Positions 33,836-39,140 of a stretch of DNA of 39,140 nucleotides are shown one piece after another. The notes under the pieces are model-generated. The model ran no database searches. It was not told where the DNA came from and worked only from the letters and a program-made list of their open reading frames with translations. The DNA comes from Agrococcus sp. (lineage in GTDB: Bacteria; Actinomycetota; Actinomycetes; Actinomycetales; Microbacteriaceae). Position 1 is the first letter of the stretch. Each line of letters starts with the position of its first letter. The DNA lies in contig JAPSJX010000012.1 of assembly GCA_031178105.1 (NCBI GenBank), positions 1-39,140 of the forward strand, read 5' to 3'. The translations under genes were made by a program, and so were the position numbers.

Positions 33836-34027
33836 GCCGCCGCACGGCGGGTCCCGCAGCGCCACCCGCGCCGCTACTCGACGAGCTTGCCCGCGACCGA
33901 GTCGTCGATGCCGGCCTCCGCGAGTCCGCGGAAGCTGTCCGGGATCGGTGCGACGGCCTCGAAGGTGACCCCTTCCTCGGGTGACCAGACGAAGCTGCCC
34001 TGCATCGCCGGATCCGTCTCGGGGAAG
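33651..34027 (+). repeat. Right copy of an imperfect direct repeat
   Basis: Partner of 30705-31137. Here the flavoprotein end is intact and the VOC part is damaged, the opposite of the left copy. This is the expected result of a duplication followed by complementary decay, or of partial replacement by recombination. Confidence 0.85.
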
Positions 34028-35622
34028 TCGGCGCGGTTGTGGCAGCCGCGCGTCTCGCGTCGCGCGAGCGCGCACTCGAGCGTCGCCCGCGCCGCGAGCA
34101 GCGATCCGAGCAGGTCGAAGGCGTGCGCGAGGTCGTCGAAGCCGGCGATGTCGGGATGAGCGGTGACCTGCTGTGCGCGCTCCTCGAGACCCGTGAGCGC
34201 GTCCAGCGCAGCGAGCAGGCCGCGCTCCGTGCGCACGACCCCTGCGTGCTCGGACATGAGGTTCCGCGTCTCGCGCTGCAGCCGGCGCGCGGACTCGTCG
34301 CCGCCGTCCCGCAGCAGCGCCGCGATCTCCCCGCGAGCGACCTCCACCGCCGCGGGATCGCGGCGCACCTCGGTGCGCGCGGCCACGTAGGCCGCCGCAT
34401 GCTCACCGGTGATGCGTCCGTAGACGAGCAGCTCGATGAGCGAGTTGCCGCCGAGGCGGTTCGCGCCGTGCAGGCCGGACGACGCCTCGCCGATCGCGTA
34501 CAGCCCGTCCACGCCGGTGCTGTGATCGCCGGCCTCGACCCACACGCCGCCCATCGAGTAGTGCGCGGTCGGTGCGATCTCCATCTTCGTCGTGGTGATG
34601 TCGAGCATCTGCAGGTCGATGAGCGTGCGGTACACCCTCGGCAGCTGCTGCAGGATGCGCTCGCGCGGCAGGTGCGAGACGTCGAGGTAGACGCCGCCCT
34701 TCTCCGTTCCGCGCCCCTCCGCGATCTCCGTGAAGCCCGCGAGGGCCACCCGGTCGCGGGTCGAGAGCTCCATGCGCTCGGGGTCGTAGCGCTCCATGTA
34801 GCGCTCGCCGAGCGCGTTCGTGAGGATCCCGCCCTCGCCGCGCGCGGCCTCCGACACCAGGGTGCCGGCCGCGTCGTCCGGCTCGAGCAGGCCGGACGGG
34901 TGGAACTGCACGAGCTCTGCGTCGCGGATCCTCGCCCCAGCGAGCGCAGCCAGCCGGAACGTGTCGCCGGTGTTCTCGTCGCGGCGCGAGGACGTGTGTC
35001 GCCAGATCCGGGTGTGCCCGCCGGCGGCGAGGATCACGGCATCGGCGTGGATCTGCACGGGCGTGCCGTCGACGATGTCGAAGCCATAGGCGCCGAAGAT
35101 CGAGCCGTCCGCGACCAGCAGTCGCGTGATGTAGATCGTGTCGATGATCTGCACCTGCAGGGCGGCGGCACGCCGCATCAGGGTGCGCTGCAGCTCGAGG
35201 CCGGTGTAGTCGCCGGCGTAGGCCGTGCGGCGGTACGTGTGAGCGCCGAAGAAGCGCTGCGAGATGCGACCGTCCTCCTCGCGAGCGAAGGGCATGCCCC
35301 ACTCCTCGAGCTCCTCGATCGCTCGGCGGGCACCCTTCGTGACCGTCTCGACGATGGCGGGGTCGGCCAGGAAGTACGACTCGCGCACCGTGTCGGCGGC
35401 GTGCTGCTGCCACGTGTCCTCGGGGTCCATCGTCCCGAGCGCGGCGTTCATGCCGCCTGCCGCGAGGGTCGTGTGCGCGTCGTGCTTGCGACGCTTGCCG
35501 ACGGCGAGCACCTGCACGCCCCGCTGCGCGAGCTCGATGGAGGCGCGGAGTCCGGCGCCGCCGGTGCCGACGACGAGGACGGAGGTGGAGAGGATGCGCT
35601 CTGATGCGTGCGGTGCGGTCAT
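33874..35622 (-). CDS. Succinate dehydrogenase/fumarate reductase-type flavoprotein
   Basis: A 582-residue FAD-dependent oxidoreductase of the SdhA/FrdA/NadB family. The dinucleotide motif VVGTGGAGLRASIE is at residues 17-30; DAHTTLAAGGMNAALG has the histidine (His50) at the place of covalent FAD attachment in SdhA. Others are ELVQFHPSGL, EIAPTAHYSMGGV and GLYAIGEASSGLHGANRLGGNSL. No iron-sulfur or membrane-anchor subunit is nearby, so it may be a soluble fumarate reductase-like or L-aspartate oxidase-like enzyme. The ATG at 35622 is favoured, though GGAGG sits only 1 base before it; an upstream start at 35673 is possible. It is divergent from a LysR gene. Confidence 0.87.
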   Translation of the reverse strand: MTAPHASERILSTSVLVVGTGGAGLRASIELAQRGVQVLAVGKRRKHDAHTTLAAGGMNAALGTMDPEDTWQQHAADTVRESYFLADPAIVETVTKGARRAIEELEEWGMPFAREEDGRISQRFFGAHTYRRTAYAGDYTGLELQRTLMRRAAALQVQIIDTIYITRLLVADGSIFGAYGFDIVDGTPVQIHADAVILAAGGHTRIWRHTSSRRDENTGDTFRLAALAGARIRDAELVQFHPSGLLEPDDAAGTLVSEAARGEGGILTNALGERYMERYDPERMELSTRDRVALAGFTEIAEGRGTEKGGVYLDVSHLPRERILQQLPRVYRTLIDLQMLDITTTKMEIAPTAHYSMGGVWVEAGDHSTGVDGLYAIGEASSGLHGANRLGGNSLIELLVYGRITGEHAAAYVAARTEVRRDPAAVEVARGEIAALLRDGGDESARRLQRETRNLMSEHAGVVRTERGLLAALDALTGLEERAQQVTAHPDIAGFDDLAHAFDLLGSLLAARATLECALARRETRGCHNRADFPETDPAMQGSFVWSPEEGVTFEAVAPIPDSFRGLAEAGIDDSVAGKLVE

Positions 35623-35655
35623 GCCTCCACGGTACGAACGCACGAACGATACGTC

Positions 35656-35691
35656 CAATGCATTGTGCGACATGCTTTCATGTCGATATCG
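35656..35691. promoter_or_regulatory. Stacked palindromes in the flavoprotein-LysR intergenic region
   Basis: Three symmetric elements follow each other: CAATGCATTG at 35656-35665, GACATG-CTTT-CATGTC at 35669-35684 and CGATATCG at 35684-35691. The region is AT-rich for this genome and lies immediately before the LysR start. It is the likely operator and promoter region for both genes. Confidence 0.6.
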
Positions 35692-35698
35692 TATTGCC

Positions 35699-36661
35699 GT
35701 GAAGCTCGATCAGCTGCGCTCCTTCGAAGCGGTCGCGCGCATCGGCCACTTCACGAGAGCGGCCGAAGAGCTCTACCTCGCGCAGCCGTCGCTGAGCCGG
35801 CAGATCGCCTCGCTGGAGGCAGAGGTCGGGACGGAGCTCCTCCGCCGGGCACCTGCCGGCGTGACCCTGACGGCGGCGGGGGAGGTGCTGCTGCCGATCG
35901 CGCGCCGCATGCTCGCAGACGCCGGCGCCGCCCGGCAGCAGCTGGACGAGCTCGCGGGGCTCGCCCGCGGCAGCGTTCGGCTGGGCGCGCCGCCCACGCT
36001 GTGCGTGTCGCTCGTGGCCGATGTGCTCGCGGCATATCGCGCAGCGCATCCCGGCATCGAGCTGCACATCACCGAGGCCGGGTCGCGCTCGCTCGTGCAG
36101 GCGATGGACGAGGGGGCGCTCGACCTCGCGCTCGTGGTGACGCGCGGCGCGCAGTCGACCGCGCCGGCGACGGAGCTCGTGCCGCTGCTCTCGGAGGAGC
36201 TCGTCGTCATCTCCTCGGCCGAGGCAGGAGGGGACGCAGGGGAGCGGGGCCGCCCGCTCGGGACCGGGGTGACGCTGGTGCAGCTCGCGACGATGCCGCA
36301 GGTGGTGTTCAACCGCAGCTACGACCTCCGCGTCGCCACCGACGCCGCGTTCGCTGCGGCCGGACTCGCACCGACGATCGCGGTCGAGGGCGCGGAGATG
36401 GATGCGGTGCTGCGGTTCGTGGAGCGGGGGATCGGGGTGGCGGTCGTGCCCGCGATGGTGGTGATCGATCGTCCTGGGCTGCGGAGCACGCGGCTCGTGC
36501 GCCCGCAGCTCTCGCGCACCGTCGCCCTCGCGCGACGCACCGACGTCGGCCCATCCGCAGCTGCCGCGGCCATGCAGCAGGTGATCTTCCAGACGGTGGA
36601 TCGCCTCGCCGCGCCCGGCACGGAGCTGGCGGAGCGGGTGTCGGTCGTGGCGCGCGCGTAG
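35699..36661 (+). CDS. LysR-family transcriptional regulator
   Basis: A 320-residue LysR protein. The winged helix-turn-helix is at residues 3-60 (FEAVARIGHFTRAAEELYLA then QPSLSRQIASLEAEVGTELL). The effector-binding domain runs from about residue 88 to 295. The GTG start at 35699 gives the canonical KLDQLRSFEAV opening. It is divergent from the flavoprotein gene, with palindromes between, the classic arrangement for control of that gene and itself. The effector is probably the flavoprotein's substrate or product, an inference. Confidence 0.93.
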   Translation: MKLDQLRSFEAVARIGHFTRAAEELYLAQPSLSRQIASLEAEVGTELLRRAPAGVTLTAAGEVLLPIARRMLADAGAARQQLDELAGLARGSVRLGAPPTLCVSLVADVLAAYRAAHPGIELHITEAGSRSLVQAMDEGALDLALVVTRGAQSTAPATELVPLLSEELVVISSAEAGGDAGERGRPLGTGVTLVQLATMPQVVFNRSYDLRVATDAAFAAAGLAPTIAVEGAEMDAVLRFVERGIGVAVVPAMVVIDRPGLRSTRLVRPQLSRTVALARRTDVGPSAAAAAMQQVIFQTVDRLAAPGTELAERVSVVARA

Positions 36662-36684
36662 CCATCGAGCGCTGCCGGAGGTCG

Positions 36685-36741
36685 ATGCGCAACCCGTTCC
36701 GACATAATGTGCATTATCGGCGCTTCGTGCAGGAGCGCTGA
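36685..36741 (+). CDS. Possible 18-residue ORF with a strong ribosome binding site
   Basis: The ORF encodes MRNPFRHNVHYRRFVQER. GGAGG lies 4 bases before its ATG, just after the LysR stop. The coding stretch contains the palindrome ATAATG-TG-CATTAT. It may be a real small peptide or a chance ORF over a regulatory site. Confidence 0.25.
   Translation: MRNPFRHNVHYRRFVQER
36699..36720. promoter_or_regulatory. AT-rich palindrome downstream of the LysR gene
   Basis: CCGACATAATGTGCATTATCGG contains perfect 6-base arms ATAATG and CATTAT around TG, flanked by CCGA and CGG. In a genome this GC-rich, such an element stands out and looks like an operator or a -10 region, yet no gene starts just downstream on either strand except a tiny ORF. 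Confidence 0.45.
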
Positions 36742-36770
36742 GAGGCAGCCAGTGGCCCTGCGGCGCGCGG

Positions 36771-37274
36771 TCAGCCAGCGGCCAGCTGCTCCAATCGCGC
36801 CCCGGTGAGGCGCTGCGTCGTCCACTCGCCGAGCGGTTCCGCGCCGATCGAGCGGTAGAAGCCGATCGACGGCTCGTTCCAGTCGAGCACCGTCCACTCG
36901 AAGCGCCGGTACCCGCGGTAGACGCACTCCGCCGCGAGCGTCGTCATGAGGGCTCGGCCGTAGCCGCGGCCGCGCTGCGCCTCGTCGACGTACAGGTCCT
37001 CGAGCCAGATGCCGTGCGTGCCGGTCCAGGTCGAGTAGGTCAGGAACCAGATCGCGATGCCGACGAGCGACCCGTCGCGCTCCACGACGTGGGCGAAGGC
37101 ACGCGGCTCGTCGCCGAAGAGCGTCGCGGTGAGCAGCTCCGCGGTGTTCTCGACGGCATCCGGCTCGCGCTCGTAGACGGCCAGCTCGTGGATGAGGGCG
37201 ATGATGCCCGGCTCGTCGCCGGGGTGCGCGGCGCGGAGGATGGCGCCGTCGGGCAGCGTGCGGGAGGTCACCAC
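36771..37274 (-). CDS. SAT-like GNAT acetyltransferase
   Basis: A 167-residue acetyltransferase. The segment FLTYSTWTGTHGIWLEDLYV, then EAQRGRGYGRALMTTLA (acetyl-CoA loop RGRGYG) and WTVLDWNEPSIGFYRSIGAE, follows eukaryotic-type spermidine/thialysine acetyltransferases (SAT1/SAT2) closely in order and spacing. Polyamine or thialysine-like amine acetylation is therefore likely but unproven. Two consecutive GTG codons at 37274 and 37271 could start it. Confidence 0.88.
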   Translation of the reverse strand: MVTSRTLPDGAILRAAHPGDEPGIIALIHELAVYEREPDAVENTAELLTATLFGDEPRAFAHVVERDGSLVGIAIWFLTYSTWTGTHGIWLEDLYVDEAQRGRGYGRALMTTLAAECVYRGYRRFEWTVLDWNEPSIGFYRSIGAEPLGEWTTQRLTGARLEQLAAG

Positions 37275-37311
37275 GGGATCCTACGGCCGGGCTCTCCCCG
37301 CGACGACGAGC

Positions 37312-37836
37312 TCACGACGCGGCGGTGGCCGGGTCGTCGTGCTCGTCGCGGTGCTCGATCGCGGCGGACATGCGCTCGAGGAAGCCCGCGACCGCGTGCC
37401 GCTCGGCCTCCCCCATCCCGTCGATGACGTCGATCATCCGCCGGTGCATCGCACCGAGCGTCTTGCGCACCTCGTGGTCGGTGTCGGTGGTGGGCACGAC
37501 GATGGTCGCGCGTCGGTCGTCCGGATGCGGCTCCCGGCGCACGTGGCCGCTCTTGACGAGCCGGTCGACGAGCGCGGTCACGGAGGGCGAGGCGAGCTGC
37601 AGGGCCGTCGCGAGGTCGCGCTGCCGCATCGACTCGCCGCGGCGCTGCGCCTGCAGCAGCAGGCGCAGCGCGAGCAGGTCGGTCTCCCCCATGCCCATCG
37701 ACGACCGGGTCCGAGCGCGCATCGCGCCCTCGGCCGCACGGTATCGCCGCAGCAGGTTCAGCACGTCGACGCTCGAGGGCGCGCTGTGCTCCGGGTACCA
37801 GTACCCGCTCGACTGCGCTGCTGCTGCTGTCGTCAT
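37312..37836 (-). CDS. MarR-family transcriptional regulator
   Basis: A 174-residue regulator. The winged helix-turn-helix is in the sequence MRQRDLATALQLASPSVTALVDRLVKSG, followed by the wing HVRREPHPDDRRATIVVPT. Flanking helices (EGAMRARTRSS at the start, EVRKTLGAMHRRM at the end) form the dimer interface. The ATG at 37836 is chosen. It is divergent from a small unknown gene, and a 21-base imperfect palindrome covers its -10 region, suggesting autorepression. Confidence 0.92.
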   Translation of the reverse strand: MTTAAAAQSSGYWYPEHSAPSSVDVLNLLRRYRAAEGAMRARTRSSMGMGETDLLALRLLLQAQRRGESMRQRDLATALQLASPSVTALVDRLVKSGHVRREPHPDDRRATIVVPTTDTDHEVRKTLGAMHRRMIDVIDGMGEAERHAVAGFLERMSAAIEHRDEHDDPATAAS

Positions 37837-37864
37837 CGCACGACTCTCTCTCGACTGCTGTGCA

Positions 37865-37885
37865 AGCATACCGCTCCGGCGTGCT
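37865..37885. promoter_or_regulatory. Candidate MarR operator between divergent genes
   Basis: AGCATACCG-CTC-CGGCGTGCT has 9-base arms matching at 7 positions. On the minus strand it includes TATGCT, a likely marR -10 box. It also abuts TACATT at 37885-37890, a likely -10 box for the small gene at 37927. Binding would block both promoters. Confidence 0.5.
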
Positions 37886-37926
37886 ACATTTCGGTCGTCG
37901 AACTAACCATCGAAGGAGCAAGGCTG

Positions 37927-38247
37927 ATGTCGCAGACCCTGGTGCCCGGCACGGACTCCTCCGACGGCGCGTCGAACCACCCCGTCACGTGGGTGTCGCC
38001 CAGCAGCGACCTGTGGGTCGCATCGCACATCGAGCCCGATGGCGTGCACTTCCTCGGCTTCGTCGAGCGCAGCCTCGGCGACTACATCGCGGTCGACGGC
38101 TCGGGCGCTTCGAAGGGTCGCCACCCCGATCTCGCGTCGGCGAAGCGGGCGGTCGACGGCGCGTTCGAGCCGACCTCGACCGCCGCGCGGCGGTGGAGCG
38201 AGACGGGCGCCCCGGTGCTCACGGTCCGGGCGCTGCGCTCGCGCTGA
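37927..38247 (+). CDS. Small protein of unknown function
   Basis: A 106-residue soluble protein. A GAAGGAG site lies about 8 bases before its ATG. The central part reads LWVASHIEPDGVHFLGFVER and SLGDYIAVDGSGASKGRH, like a small beta-sheet domain, followed by a helix SAKRAVDGAFE. I do not recognise a family. It is divergent from, and probably controlled by, the MarR regulator. Confidence 0.75.
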   Translation: MSQTLVPGTDSSDGASNHPVTWVSPSSDLWVASHIEPDGVHFLGFVERSLGDYIAVDGSGASKGRHPDLASAKRAVDGAFEPTSTAARRWSETGAPVLTVRALRSR

Positions 38248-38265
38248 GCGCCGGCGGCAGCGCTC

Positions 38266-39140
38266 CTAGCCGAGCGCGCCGAGGAGGTCGTCGGCGAGGT
38301 CCTCGATGTGCTCGATGCCGACCGAGAGGCGGATGAGGCCCTCGGGGATCGTCGGGGCCTCGGTCGCCCAGCGGCGTCGGCGCTCGAGCGTCGACTCCAC
38401 TCCCCCGAGGCTCGTCGCCGGGATCCACAGCCGCACCCTTTCGACGACGCGATCCGCGGCCTCGGCATCCGCGAGCACGACGCCGAGCACGGTGCCGAAG
38501 CCGGGGTCGCGCACCTCCACGACGCCCGGCGCACCCCTGAGACGGTGCGCCAGCTCGCGCGCGTTCGCCTCGGCACGCTCGAGCCGGACCGACAGCGTGC
38601 GCAGGCCCCGCAGCGCGAGGAACGCCTCCATCGGGCCGGGGATCGCGCCGTGCAGGCTGCGGTGCTGACGGATGCGGTCGGCGAGCGCGTCGTCACCGGC
38701 GACGACCGCGCCCAGCACGACGTCGCTGTGGCCGGCGATGAGCTTCGTGGCCGAGTGCACGACCAGGTCGGCGCCGAGGTCGAGCGGCCGCTGCAGCAGC
38801 GGCGACGCGAACGTGCTGTCGACCGCGCTCAGCACGCCCGCCGCGCGGGCGGCGGCCGCGAGCCGCGGGATGTCGGCGATCTCCAGGGCCGGGTTCGTCG
38901 GCGACTCGAGCCACACGAGCGACGCCCCCGGCATCGCGGCCTCGACCGCGTCGGGGTCCGCGATGTCGACGCGGCGCACCTCGAAGCGGCCGGAGCCGGC
39001 CTCTGTGTCGCGCTGGGCGAGGGTGCCCTGGTATGCGTGCCGCGGCACGACGACGGCGCCGCCGTGCGGCACGAGGCTCAGCACGGCGCTCACGGCGGCC
39101 ATGCCGCTCGCGAAGCTGAGGCACGTGCCGCCCTCGAGCG
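38266..39140 (-). CDS. Cystathionine gamma-synthase-family PLP enzyme (5' end beyond window)
   Basis: A trans-sulfuration enzyme, missing its N-terminal part beyond the right edge. The visible 291 or so residues begin LEGGTCLSFASGMAAVSAVL, which is the conserved G-SGMAA region. VWLESPTNP, SAVDSTFASP and the PLP-lysine motif SATKLIAGHSD follow, and SLGGVESTLE is the C-terminal substrate-contacting loop. The family includes cystathionine gamma-synthase, gamma-lyase, beta-lyase and O-acetylhomoserine sulfhydrylase; the sequence here does not decide among them. Confidence 0.9.
   Translation of the reverse strand, partial: LEGGTCLSFASGMAAVSAVLSLVPHGGAVVVPRHAYQGTLAQRDTEAGSGRFEVRRVDIADPDAVEAAMPGASLVWLESPTNPALEIADIPRLAAAARAAGVLSAVDSTFASPLLQRPLDLGADLVVHSATKLIAGHSDVVLGAVVAGDDALADRIRQHRSLHGAIPGPMEAFLALRGLRTLSVRLERAEANARELAHRLRGAPGVVEVRDPGFGTVLGVVLADAEAADRVVERVRLWIPATSLGGVESTLERRRRWATEAPTIPEGLIRLSVGIEHIEDLADDLLGALG

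Overview
The window is high-GC chromosomal DNA from an actinobacterium, most likely a member of the Microbacteriaceae. The signs are very high GC with heavy GC3 codon use, many GTG starts, several leaderless promoters (a TAGNNT -10 box 6 to 7 bases before the start codon), and the pairing of a short ctaE-type oxidase subunit III with a divergent trpD. The genus cannot be fixed from sequence alone. I saw no tRNA, rRNA, CRISPR array, integrase or insertion sequence.

Layout. 1-2.7 kb: cytochrome c oxidase subunit III, trpD and an unknown membrane protein, closed by a perfect terminator hairpin. 2.8-7.6 kb: a glycerol/dihydroxyacetone block. glpF-glpK run leftward, and dhaK-dhaL-dhaM (PTS-type dihydroxyacetone kinase) run rightward from a shared intergenic region that holds a near-perfect 26-base palindrome. 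7.6-12.3 kb: a small acetyltransferase, a LysR regulator convergent with and overlapping an Asp/Glu-racemase-family gene, a YhhN-family membrane protein, and a thiamine-diphosphate enzyme with a long, possibly structured leader. 12.3-14.5 kb: one 730-residue ORF that joins a GDSL/SGNH hydrolase, a protealysin-type M4 metalloprotease and a C-terminal domain resembling emfourin, the inhibitor of such proteases. This is the most unusual gene in the window. 14.6-30.2 kb: mostly single housekeeping or accessory genes: DUF1905 protein, DsbA-like thioredoxin, lipoprotein, thioesterase, saccharopine-dehydrogenase-like reductase, two FMN/F420 split-barrel proteins, GNATs, SDR, alpha/beta hydrolase, class V aminotransferase, SRPBCC plus DUF4166 pair, Ser/Thr kinase with a Gly/Asn-rich extracytoplasmic tail, metallophosphoesterase, cupredoxin lipoprotein and MpaB-family protein.

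30.3-34.0 kb is a scar of recombination. An intact pterin-dehydratase/VOC fusion gene is followed by a partial second copy of itself and of the 3' end of the neighbouring flavoprotein gene. That second copy is split by about 2.1 kb carrying a secreted cell-wall-binding-repeat protein, and a fragment of an ECF sigma factor lies in front of it. The inserted gene is itself a chimera: its N-terminal CWB2 half has visibly lower GC than its C-terminal beta-helix-like half.

33.9-39.1 kb: a fumarate-reductase/succinate-dehydrogenase-type flavoprotein divergent from a LysR regulator across stacked palindromes, a SAT-like acetyltransferase, a MarR regulator divergent from a small unknown protein across a candidate operator, and the 3' part of a cystathionine gamma-synthase-family gene that runs off the right edge.
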